A stretch of 41,098 nt of DNA, from contig JAJXZT010000068.1 of the NCBI GenBank assembly GCA_021779935.1, forward strand, positions 1-41,098, written 5' to 3'. The notes under the pieces are model-generated. The model did no database searches and had not been told where the DNA came from. It saw only the letters and a list, made by a program, of their open reading frames with translations. How positions within the stretch are numbered: the stretch's first letter is position 1; every line of letters starts with the position of its first letter. This stretch comes from Acidobacteriota bacterium (lineage in GTDB: Bacteria > Acidobacteriota > Terriglobia > Terriglobales > Acidobacteriaceae). Positions 35,321 to 41,098 of the stretch are shown piece by piece. Position numbers and translations under genes: made by a program.

Positions 35321-36595
35321 TCAAGCTTTTTGCCGTCGTCTTCCCCAGTTCCACGCAGCGCACAGCAGATACGCGGTCATCACCGACATCAGCGGCTCCA
35401 GCGGGTGCCGGTACTTCGGTTCGGTATATGTCAGGTAGAACGGCGCCGGCAGAATCAGCATGAATGTCAGGAAGAGCCACGCGCCGCGCTCCCGGTTTCG
35501 CAGCATCAGCAGCAGTCCGCCCCACGCCAGCAGCGAGGTCGTCAGGATCATCCATGGCTTCAGCGGTTCGTCCGGTGACTCGTAGATGAGTGTTCGTCCA
35601 TCCCAGAAGTCCGTCATGCGCATCATCGTCAGCCGCGTGAATTCCCCCGGATAGTCGCGGATGAACTGGAACGCTTCGCGCTGCTTTTCCTTCGCGAAGT
35701 CGATCTCACCCAGTTTTTCGTACTCCGCCAATATCCGCGGATTCGAGGCCGGATGCCGTCCCGACCACGCCGCACCGTTGGCGCCCGGGTAATTATCCAG
35801 CCAGAACTCGAATCCGAAATTGCTCCGTAGGAACACCCATCGTCCGAACGCCGCCCGGTTTCTTGCCAGCCACGGTGTAATCGCAATGCAGAACACCGCT
35901 ACCGTGATTGCCATTTGCTTCCATGGAATCTTTCTTCCGCGCGCAATCTTCCATGCCGGATACGCCAGCGTGAAGGGAAGCACGCTCAGTTGCGACGGGC
36001 TTACCAGCGCCATCACGCTCCATAGCACTCCGAATCCGGCCCACGGCTGCCATCGCGCCGTGTCCAGCCGCACCGACACCAGGAAGATCAGCACCAGCAG
36101 CAACCCGCTCAGCGGAAACTCCCACACCCATGTCGTTGGATACCGCCAATAAAGCGGCACTAGTGCGAACCACCATCCCGCCACCAGCCCCACTTGCCGT
36201 CCCAGCAGTTCGCGTCCCAGTACGAAAATCGCCGCGCACGCCAGTCCCGAAAACAGCGAATTGATCCCGAGGATCATGATCGCCGAGGCATTCGAGTACA
36301 GTCCAAACACCTTGAATATCGCCGCAATCATCGCTGGGTAGACCGGTGCAATCCACGCCGTCGGTCCCGTCGGAACGCCAAACGGAGAGCTGAACCCCTC
36401 GCCGCGCGCCAGCGATCCCGAGATCGATCCCATCTCGTATCCGAATGCGTAGTGGTTGTGTCCCGCCGGAAATTCGTACGTGTGGAACACCAGGATTACG
36501 GCCAGTCGCAGCAGAAATGCCGCAACCACCATTGCGATCGCCATCCGCCGGTCTTTGCCGGTAGCGCCTGTTGTCGGTTTTGTTTGCTGATTCAT
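35321..36595 (-). CDS. Multi-pass membrane glycosyltransferase (ArnT/PMT superfamily)
   Basis: A 424-residue protein from ATG 36595, chosen because AGGAG lies 5 bases upstream; the frame runs back to 36616. A first helix (IAMVVAAFLLRLAVILVF) is followed by a loop with GYEMGSISGSLARGEGFSSP and TAWIAPVYPAMIAAI, the pattern of the first periplasmic loop in this superfamily, then about eight more helices. It is probably a polyprenyl-phosphate-sugar-dependent transferase. It converges with the other glycosyltransferase, leaving 87 bases with no convincing terminator, and lies 102 bases downstream of a pilin gene separated by a terminator. Confidence 0.72.
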   Translation of the reverse strand: MNQQTKPTTGATGKDRRMAIAMVVAAFLLRLAVILVFHTYEFPAGHNHYAFGYEMGSISGSLARGEGFSSPFGVPTGPTAWIAPVYPAMIAAIFKVFGLYSNASAIMILGINSLFSGLACAAIFVLGRELLGRQVGLVAGWWFALVPLYWRYPTTWVWEFPLSGLLLVLIFLVSVRLDTARWQPWAGFGVLWSVMALVSPSQLSVLPFTLAYPAWKIARGRKIPWKQMAITVAVFCIAITPWLARNRAAFGRWVFLRSNFGFEFWLDNYPGANGAAWSGRHPASNPRILAEYEKLGEIDFAKEKQREAFQFIRDYPGEFTRLTMMRMTDFWDGRTLIYESPDEPLKPWMILTTSLLAWGGLLLMLRNRERGAWLFLTFMLILPAPFYLTYTEPKYRHPLEPLMSVMTAYLLCAAWNWGRRRQKA

Positions 36596-36634
36596 GACTC
36601 TCCTGGGACTGTTCATTGTGCAGCAAATAAAAAA

Positions 36635-36657
36635 GGGAGCGAAGACATTTCGCTCCC
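36635..36657 (-). terminator. Rho-independent terminator after the first pilin gene
   Basis: On the minus strand GGGAGCGAA-ATGTC-TTCGCTCCC (9-bp perfect stem) is followed by TTTTTTATTTG, about 40 bases after the pilin stop. This isolates the pilin message from the glycosyltransferase gene. Confidence 0.9.
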
Positions 36658-36697
36658 TCGGTTAACCTGCTTCCGTTCGTCTGCGGAAGAGAAAGGC

Positions 36698-37180
36698 TTA
36701 CTGCAGCGGATTGTCGGTAGCCGTCGGGCTGGTGCCGGTGTTGTTGTACCGGATTACGCCTGAAGCGTCCGTAAAGAACGCCCGCTGGCCGGTCTGGCCA
36801 ATGTTCTGCGGAACGCCAGTCGCCAGGTAGTACGAACCGTTGGACACGCCGCTCACGTTAAACGTGTAGCCGCTCTTGTTGCAGGTGCCGCCACCGGTGC
36901 AACCCAGAACGCTGTCCAGCAGTCCAGCTGCCGCGCTCGTCGGGCCGGTACCTGTTACCGGTCCCAGCGCAGTCAGCGTCTGGGCAAAGCCGGCATCCGG
37001 ATATGTCGACGCGTAGGTCACTTCGGCGGTGTTGATCGTCCGCAGGGAACCCACGGCAGAAGCTTCGTTCGCCGCAATTCGGGAACGCAGAAGGTTGGGG
37101 ATTGCAATCGCCGCGATGATCAGAATGATCGCCACTACGATCAACAACTCAATCAGCGAGAAACCTTTTTGCTTGCGCAT
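36698..37180 (-). CDS. pilA: Type IV major pilin, copy 1
   Basis: A 160-residue prepilin from ATG 37180; GAGAGG lies just upstream, and the tandem ATG at 37183 is one codon earlier. The leader MRKQKG is cleaved before Phe, giving FSLIELLIVVAIILIIAAIA with Glu5, the standard class III signal. The rest is a small globular head with one cysteine pair (GCTGGGTC) and a C-terminal YNNTGTSPTATDNPLQ. It differs from the copy at 37551-38033 at about 18 of 483 bases and 5 residues, all five in the C-terminal 70 residues. Assembly presumably uses a GspE/PilB-GspF/PilC system. A sigma-54-like promoter and a conserved upstream block precede it. Confidence 0.95.
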   Translation of the reverse strand: MRKQKGFSLIELLIVVAIILIIAAIAIPNLLRSRIAANEASAVGSLRTINTAEVTYASTYPDAGFAQTLTALGPVTGTGPTSAAAGLLDSVLGCTGGGTCNKSGYTFNVSGVSNGSYYLATGVPQNIGQTGQRAFFTDASGVIRYNNTGTSPTATDNPLQ

Positions 37181-37238
37181 CATAACCTCTCTCAAGCATC
37201 TGCGTAGGGTTTTGGAAGCAGATGACATCTAATCCATG

Positions 37239-37255
37239 CGCACGTTTACCGCCGA
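37239..37255 (-). promoter_or_regulatory. Candidate sigma-54 promoter of pilin copy 1
   Basis: TCGGCGGTAAACGTGCG has GG and GC separated by exactly 10 bases, as in the -24/-12 elements. It matches TTGGCAC-N5-TTGC in the GGC and TGC cores but is weaker than the copy-2 site. The -12 GC lies about 60 bases before ATG 37180. Confidence 0.5.
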
Positions 37256-37267
37256 TTTCTCCGATTT

Positions 37268-37283
37268 AGTTACTGATGTAACT
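37268..37283. promoter_or_regulatory. Inverted repeat AGTTAC-TGAT-GTAACT upstream of pilin copy 1
   Basis: Perfect 6-bp arms with a 4-base centre, 13 bases upstream of the candidate -24 element. It may be an operator. The sequence is not shared with the dyad upstream of pilin copy 2. Confidence 0.35.
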
Positions 37284-37390
37284 GTATTCAGAAATCTTGA
37301 TTTAACCATCGTGTCTTCAAGCGCTTGCATTCTTGCTCTGGACGATCACTCACTTTGTTTCTCAGCTTTGGGCATACTTCCAGAACGAAA

Positions 37391-37429
37391 CTGACAAATT
37401 CTGTCAGGAATGGCCCGCACAAATTGTCA
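37391..37429 (-). promoter_or_regulatory. Conserved TGACA/TGTCA upstream block, copy 1
   Basis: The plus strand reads CTGACA-AATTC-TGTCAG, then ATGGCCC, then ACAAATTGTCA: a dyad plus a third TGTCA within 39 bases. The same order and total length occur at 38231-38269 before the second pilin gene. It starts 136 bases upstream of the candidate -24 element. TGTC motifs recall the tandem (C/G)TGTC sites reported for PilR upstream of Pseudomonas pilA. Confidence 0.55.
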
Positions 37430-37470
37430 TTGTTGGGGTGTTTCGAGAAGTGCCGGAGCAACGTCCCCAC

Positions 37471-37503
37471 AAAAAACAAGGGGCACCGCTGATACGGTGC
37501 CCC
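37471..37503 (-). terminator. Rho-independent terminator after pilin copy 2
   Basis: On the minus strand GGGGCACCG-TATCAG-CGGTGCCCC (9-bp perfect stem) is followed by TTGTTTTTT, about 50 bases after the stop of copy 2. The two pilin genes are therefore separate transcription units. Confidence 0.92.
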
Positions 37504-37550
37504 ATTGGCTTGTACCCTCCCCCAGGTACTTCGCCAATTCTGTTTTCGCC

Positions 37551-38033
37551 TTACTGCAGCGGATTGTCGGTAGCCGTCGGGCTGGTGCCGGTGTTGTTGT
37601 ACCGGATCACGCCTGAAGCGTCCGTAAAGAACGCCCGCTGGCCGGTCTGGCCAACGTTCTGCGGAATGCCGGTCGCCTGGTAATACGAACCGTTGGACAC
37701 GCCGCTCACGGTAAACGTGTAGCCGCTCTTGTTGCAGCTGCCGCCACCGGTGCAACCCAGAACGCTGTCCAGCAGTCCAGCCGCCGCGCTCGTCGGGCCG
37801 GTACCTGTTACCGGTCCCAGCGCAGTCAGCGTCTGGGCAAAGCCGGCATCCGGATATGTCGACGCGTAGGTCACTTCGGCGGTATTGATCGTCCGCAGGG
37901 AACCCACGGCAGAAGCTTCGTTCGCCGCGATGCGGGAGCGGAGCAGGTTAGGAATTGCAATCGCCGCGATGATCAGAATGATCGCCACTACGATCAACAG
38001 CTCAATCAGCGAGAAACCTTTTTGCTTGCGCAT
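37551..38033 (-). CDS. pilA: Type IV major pilin, copy 2
   Basis: A 160-residue prepilin from ATG 38033, with AGAGGA just upstream; the frame is open to 38132, but that part is promoter and leader. It has the same leader (MRKQKG before FSLIELL) and the same mature length as copy 1. The five substitutions (T/S, N/T, L/Q, V/I, I/V, copy 1 to copy 2) fall between the cysteine region and the C-terminus. The nucleotide sequence is about 96% identical to copy 1 by my count, with many silent sites unchanged. This implies recent duplication or continuing gene conversion. It has its own terminator, a better sigma-54 match and a matching upstream block. Confidence 0.95.
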   Translation of the reverse strand: MRKQKGFSLIELLIVVAIILIIAAIAIPNLLRSRIAANEASAVGSLRTINTAEVTYASTYPDAGFAQTLTALGPVTGTGPTSAAAGLLDSVLGCTGGGSCNKSGYTFTVSGVSNGSYYQATGIPQNVGQTGQRAFFTDASGVIRYNNTGTSPTATDNPLQ

Positions 38034-38082
38034 GGATCCTCTTCTTGCCTTCGGTTGAAAGTCGTACAGCTCACTTTCCCTA

Positions 38083-38101
38083 CTTGCACTTATCGCGCCA
38101 A
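38083..38101 (-). promoter_or_regulatory. Candidate sigma-54 promoter of pilin copy 2
   Basis: TTGGCGCGATAAGTGCAAG matches the TTGGCACG-N4-TTGCA consensus closely, with GG and GC exactly 10 bases apart. Transcription would start about 40 bases before ATG 38033. Type IV pilin genes are commonly sigma-54 dependent under PilS/PilR control. Confidence 0.68.
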
Positions 38102-38139
38102 CCCCCGTGCTGTCATGCCTGAATAGATACATTTTCCGG

Positions 38140-38163
38140 AAGTATCAGAATTTATTGATACTT
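38140..38163. promoter_or_regulatory. Inverted repeat AAGTATCA-N8-TGATACTT upstream of pilin copy 2
   Basis: Perfect 8-bp arms with an A/T-rich 8-base centre, about 39 bases upstream of the candidate -24 element. It is a possible operator or DNA-bending site between the promoter and the upstream block. It has no T-tract of terminator type. Confidence 0.4.
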
Positions 38164-38218
38164 ATCACTCTATGGCTGACGCTCCCGTTTCCTTGTCCCG
38201 TTCTGGTGTACAAACCGC

Positions 38219-38254
38219 AAAAAGGCCATACTGACAAAAAATGTCAATATGGCC
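38219..38254 (-). terminator. Hairpin terminator after the M16 peptidase gene, overlapping the pilin upstream block
   Basis: On the minus strand GGCCATA-T-TGACA-TTTTT-TGTCA-G-TATGGCC forms 12 Watson-Crick pairs and one T-G wobble, followed by TTTTT. It lies about 52 bases after the M16 stop. Its inner arms are the TGACA/TGTCA dyad of the pilin upstream block, so one sequence may do two jobs. Confidence 0.72.
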
Positions 38255-38269
38255 CACAAAAATTTGTCA
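38231..38269 (-). promoter_or_regulatory. Conserved TGACA/TGTCA upstream block, copy 2
   Basis: The plus strand reads CTGACA-AAAAA-TGTCA, ATGGCCC, then ACAAAAATTTGTCA. Order and 39-base length equal those of the block at 37391-37429, with ATGGCCC shifted by one base. It starts 130 bases upstream of the candidate -24 element, a usual distance for a sigma-54 enhancer. Confidence 0.58.
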
Positions 38270-38305
38270 AAACGCAACTCTAAAGTGTCGAAATCAGATT
38301 CGCGG

Positions 38306-39601
38306 CTAGCACGCAAGCTGTTCGCGCGAGATTTTCAGCCCTCGCAGGTTTCCCAGGACAGTCACCGCGATTTCTCCCAACTGGAAGAAATCGTTCGCAA
38401 TCGCCATCACGTCTTCGCTCTGAACGTTCTCTATCCGCTCGATCATTTCATTGATACTTATGAATCTGTCGTAGTACATTTCCTGCCGCGCCAGGTTAGA
38501 CATCCGCGCCGTCGAAGATTCCAGGCTCAGCATCAGGCTGCCTTTCAGTTGTGCCTTGGCGCGCTGCAACTCTTCCGCGCTCACCGGAGTCTTCTTCAAT
38601 TCGCGGAACTCCGCCACCACCGAGTTCACCACCTTTGGCGCCGACTCTCGCGACGTTCCCGCATACACCGCCAGGCATCCCGTGTCTCTGTATGGATTCA
38701 GTTCGCTGAAGATCGAGTACACCAGGCCCTGTCGTTCGCGCACATTCTGGAACAACCGTGAGCTCATGCCTCCGCCCAGCAGCGTGTTCAGCACAAACGA
38801 TGGGTACCGTTTTTCGTGCGAAATCGAGTACGACGGCACGCCCACGCAGATCTGCACCTGCTCCAGCGACTTCTTGTTGCGCAGCGTAATCCGCGACGTC
38901 GATTTCGGTGTTGCGTCTTCCACTGACTGCGGACTCATCTTCAGGTGCTGGAAGCGGTGTGACACCAGTTCCACGAAATGATCGTGGCGCAGGTTTCCCG
39001 CGCCGGCCACCACCATGTTTCCCGGCACAAACCGGTCTTTGTAGTAATTGAAGAGCATGGCCCGCTCGAAGTTCTTCACCGTATCCTTCGTTCCCAGGAT
39101 CGGCTTGCCCAGCGGATGTCCCTTCCAGAAGTTCTGTACGAACAGTTCGTGCACCAGGTAATCCGGGTTGTCTTCATCCATCTTGATCTCTTCCAGGATT
39201 ACGCCGCGCTCCTTGACGATGTCTTCTTCACGGAATACCGGATCCAGCACCAGGTCGCTCAACACCTCCAGGGCGTTCGCCACGTGTTCGTCCAATACTT
39301 TCACGTTGAAGCAGATGCACTCTTTTGCCGTAAACGCATCCAGGTTGCCGCCCAGTGAATCCACCTGTCGCGCAATGTCCTCCGCGCTGCGTGTTCCCGT
39401 ACCCTTGAACACCATGTGTTCCACAAAGTGCGAGATGCCGTTCATCTCCGGTGCTTCATGTCGAGAACCGCTGCGCATCCAGATGCCCATGGAAACTGAG
39501 CGCACGTGCGGCATCTCTTCGGAGACGATCGTCAGTCCATTTGGTAGCTCCGTCCGTCTTACGTTTCGCAGTTCGTCTACCCTTGCGAGTTCCGCCTTCA
39601 T
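38306..39601 (-). CDS. M16 family zinc peptidase (processing-protease type)
   Basis: A 431-residue inverzincin from ATG 39601, with GGAG 6 bases upstream; ATG 39613 and a longer start at 39664 are less likely. The zinc motif HFVEH is at 58-62, the downstream Glu is in the ERGVILEEIKMDED stretch, and the second M16 half contains the R/Y-type motif region (GLVYSIFSELNPYRDTGCLAVY). It resembles bacterial relatives of mitochondrial processing peptidase beta and YmxG. No signal peptide is seen, so it is probably cytoplasmic. It is monocistronic with a terminator at 38219-38254 and divergent from rlmN. The substrate is unknown. Confidence 0.9.
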   Translation of the reverse strand: MKAELARVDELRNVRRTELPNGLTIVSEEMPHVRSVSMGIWMRSGSRHEAPEMNGISHFVEHMVFKGTGTRSAEDIARQVDSLGGNLDAFTAKECICFNVKVLDEHVANALEVLSDLVLDPVFREEDIVKERGVILEEIKMDEDNPDYLVHELFVQNFWKGHPLGKPILGTKDTVKNFERAMLFNYYKDRFVPGNMVVAGAGNLRHDHFVELVSHRFQHLKMSPQSVEDATPKSTSRITLRNKKSLEQVQICVGVPSYSISHEKRYPSFVLNTLLGGGMSSRLFQNVRERQGLVYSIFSELNPYRDTGCLAVYAGTSRESAPKVVNSVVAEFRELKKTPVSAEELQRAKAQLKGSLMLSLESSTARMSNLARQEMYYDRFISINEMIERIENVQSEDVMAIANDFFQLGEIAVTVLGNLRGLKISREQLAC

Positions 39602-39788
39602 AATCGTCTCCATGTACTTCCAGCCTTCTGGCAAGTGCCCGGGGTTACGGCAGCGTCCCAACATGCTTTGGGCTAAATCATCTGCTGTAGCCCTATCGCC
39701 CTACCGGGCAGTTAACGTCTAGAATAAAAGAAAGATTGATACGCGATTTCGGGTACACTCCGCCCGTATCTCTATTGGATGCTCCTGT

Positions 39789-40895
39789 ATGGTTTTCCAC
39801 TGCGAACTATTGGGCCTTAGTTTAGAAGAGCTTACGGCCCTTGTCGAAAGTCATGGCCAGCCCCCCTACCGTGCCCGACAGCTCCACCAGGCCCTCTACC
39901 GAGAGCGCGTCTCCCAACTTTCCGCCATTTCCACCCTGCCCCTCGACTATCGAACCCGGCTCGTCGACGAAGGTTGGCAGGTGGGCCTGCCTGAAATTGA
40001 GAAGCGTTTCATTTCGGTGGATGGCACCGTTCGCTACCTGCTTCGTTTCTTAGACGGACAAACCGTGGAAACCGTTTGGATGCCCGAAGGTGACGGTGGC
40101 GAATTTGGCGATGGCACCGACGCCGGCGACGAAGAATCCCGCGGATTCTCCCGTGCCACCATCTGTGTTTCCAGCCAGGTCGGATGCGCCGTCAATTGCC
40201 GCTTCTGCATGACCGCCCTCCTCGGCGTGCAGCGTAGCCTCACCCCCGGCGAAATCGTCGGCCAGATCCTTGCCGTCCTTGCCGATCACGGTGTCTCCGT
40301 CGATCGCCAGCGTATCAACCTGGTATTCATGGGACAGGGTGAACCCTTCCTGAACTACGACAACTTCATGAAGGCCGTTCGCCTGCTTGTTTCCGCCGTC
40401 GGAATTCCCGAATCCCGTATGACCGTTTCCACCGCTGGCATTGTCCCGCGCATCCGCGACTTCGCCCAGGAACCTGTTCGCCCCAAACTCGCCATTTCGC
40501 TCAATGGCTCCAATGACGCCGGTCGCGAGAGCGTCATGCCCATCAACCGTAAGTGGAACCTCGACGACTTGCTCTCTGCCGCGCGTGAGTTTCCCCTTCG
40601 CAGCCGCGAACTTTTGACTTTCGAGTACGTCCTCCTCGGCGGCGAAAACGACTCTGTTGAAAACGCCCGCGAAGTCGTCGCGCTTCTCCGCGGACTCCGC
40701 GCCAAGGTCAACCTCATCGCTCTTAACCCCGGTCCGGAGATCCCCTACGCCACGCCATCCGAAGAGCGCGTCCTCGCCTTCCAGCAGACGCTGATCCGCG
40801 CCGGCATCCCCGCCTTCATCCGTCGCCCACGAGGCCGAGACATCTATGCCGCCTGTGGCCAGCTCAAGCGCACTACCGAACTAGTCCAACTCTGA
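39789..40895 (+). CDS. rlmN: Dual-specificity RNA methyltransferase RlmN
   Basis: A 368-residue radical SAM enzyme that methylates C2 of A2503 in 23S rRNA and A37 in some tRNAs. The radical SAM cysteines are C133, C137 and C140 (GCAVNCRFC). The methyl-carrying cysteine pair corresponds to C126 (TICVSSQ) and C356 (DIYAACGQL). A GQGEP motif lies near residue 180, and VSTAGIVP and SLNGSND are also present. An acidic insert (about 100-118, GDGGEFGDGTDAGDEE) is a local peculiarity. The N-terminal accessory domain is intact. Just after the stop a second, diverged copy of the last 27 codons occurs. Confidence 0.95.
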   Translation: MVFHCELLGLSLEELTALVESHGQPPYRARQLHQALYRERVSQLSAISTLPLDYRTRLVDEGWQVGLPEIEKRFISVDGTVRYLLRFLDGQTVETVWMPEGDGGEFGDGTDAGDEESRGFSRATICVSSQVGCAVNCRFCMTALLGVQRSLTPGEIVGQILAVLADHGVSVDRQRINLVFMGQGEPFLNYDNFMKAVRLLVSAVGIPESRMTVSTAGIVPRIRDFAQEPVRPKLAISLNGSNDAGRESVMPINRKWNLDDLLSAAREFPLRSRELLTFEYVLLGGENDSVENAREVVALLRGLRAKVNLIALNPGPEIPYATPSEERVLAFQQTLIRAGIPAFIRRPRGRDIYAACGQLKRTTELVQL

Positions 40896-41098
40896 CCGCG
40901 TTTTTCGTTTTTCCTTTCTACTTTTTCGTTTTTCCTTTTTTATTTGTGTTCTGTCTTCGTGATTACCTTCGTCCGCCGTCCGCGCGGCCAGGACATCTAT
41001 GCCGCCTGCGGCCAGCTCAAGCGCACTACCGAACTAGTCCGACTCTGACCGCGTCTTTCGTTTTTCCTTTCTACTTTTCCCTTTTTCCTTTCTACTTT
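40896..41098 (+). repeat. Pyrimidine-rich repeat following both rlmN ends
   Basis: After each copy of the rlmN stop comes CCGCG-TYTTTCG followed by TTTTTCCTTTCTACTTTT-like units (40896-40942 and 41049-41098). The unit recurs partly a second time within each tract. It belongs to the same duplication as the coding remnant. The T-rich tracts have no preceding stem, so I do not call them terminators. The second tract runs off the window. Confidence 0.6.
40966..41048 (+). pseudogene. Duplicated 3' end of rlmN (remnant)
   Basis: This 83-base stretch repeats 40813-40895 exactly 153 bases downstream, without indels, through the stop codon. It encodes FVRRPRGQDIYAACGQLKR then TTELVRL. I count 9 differences; five of the eight changed codons are silent. 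It includes the codon for the catalytic cysteine equivalent to C356. It has no start codon or ribosome site of its own, so it is a remnant and not a gene. Confidence 0.85.

Larger units (their letters stand above)
37181..37470 (-). other. Upstream region of pilin copy 1
   Basis: This non-coding stretch holds, in order of transcription, a conserved TGACA/TGTCA block (37391-37429), a 6-bp inverted repeat (37268-37283), a candidate sigma-54 promoter (37239-37255) and a leader of about 50 bases. Open frames through it are unsupported. Confidence 0.6.

Overview
The window looks like chromosomal DNA of an acidobacterium close to the Koribacter/Terriglobia group. The reasons are a truncated Oar-type TonB-dependent receptor, a PilM-N-O-P plus GspE/GspF pilus or secretion cluster ending in an unusual pseudopilin, PilA proteins of the MRKQKGFSLIE type, an ABC-2 exporter with acidobacterial-style sequence, and moderately high GC. 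This assignment rests on family resemblance read by eye, not on a database search. No rRNA, tRNA or CRISPR was seen.

Layout. (1) 1-1636: the end of an IS5-group insertion sequence sits inside a TonB-dependent receptor gene and leaves only the receptor's C-terminal barrel. (2) 1695-4002: a secreted thioredoxin-fold/TPR protein overlaps a DsbD alpha-domain protein. (3) 7622-4040 (minus): a hybrid sensor kinase (GAF-PAS-HisKA-HATPase-REC-REC-HPt) followed by a NarL/LuxR response regulator. (4) 9052-7787 (minus): a probable ATP-grasp-like protein whose usual metal-binding residues look altered. (5) 20515-9187 (minus): a tight sugar operon in the order GH15 glucoamylase, tkt, rpiB, tal, gnd, zwf, HAD phosphatase, pgl, gntK. 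It links alpha-glucan breakdown and gluconate entry to the pentose phosphate pathway; only rpe is missing here. (6) 20864-23241: RNase D, a small two-helix membrane protein and an A-type Fe-S carrier, with clear terminators.

(7) 33318-23272 (minus): ABC-2 exporter (ATPase, permease), a TPR lipoprotein-like protein, LolA, then GspF/PilC, GspE/PilB, PilM, PilN, PilO, a PilP/GspC-like protein and a pseudopilin. No secretin, prepilin peptidase or PilT is in view. (8) 33479-36595: two convergent multi-pass glycosyltransferases of the GT39/ArnT type. (9) 36635-38269: two nearly identical type IV pilin genes, each with its own terminator. Each also has a candidate sigma-54 promoter and, about 130 bp further upstream, a shared 39-bp block of TGACA/TGTCA motifs. 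(10) 38306-41098: an M16 zinc peptidase, then rlmN, followed by a second diverged copy of the last 27 codons of rlmN and its 3' flank.

The points most worth a second look are the paired pilin regulatory blocks, the rlmN tail duplication, the IS-broken receptor, the degenerate ATP-grasp protein beside the sugar operon, and the pseudopilin lacking Glu5.
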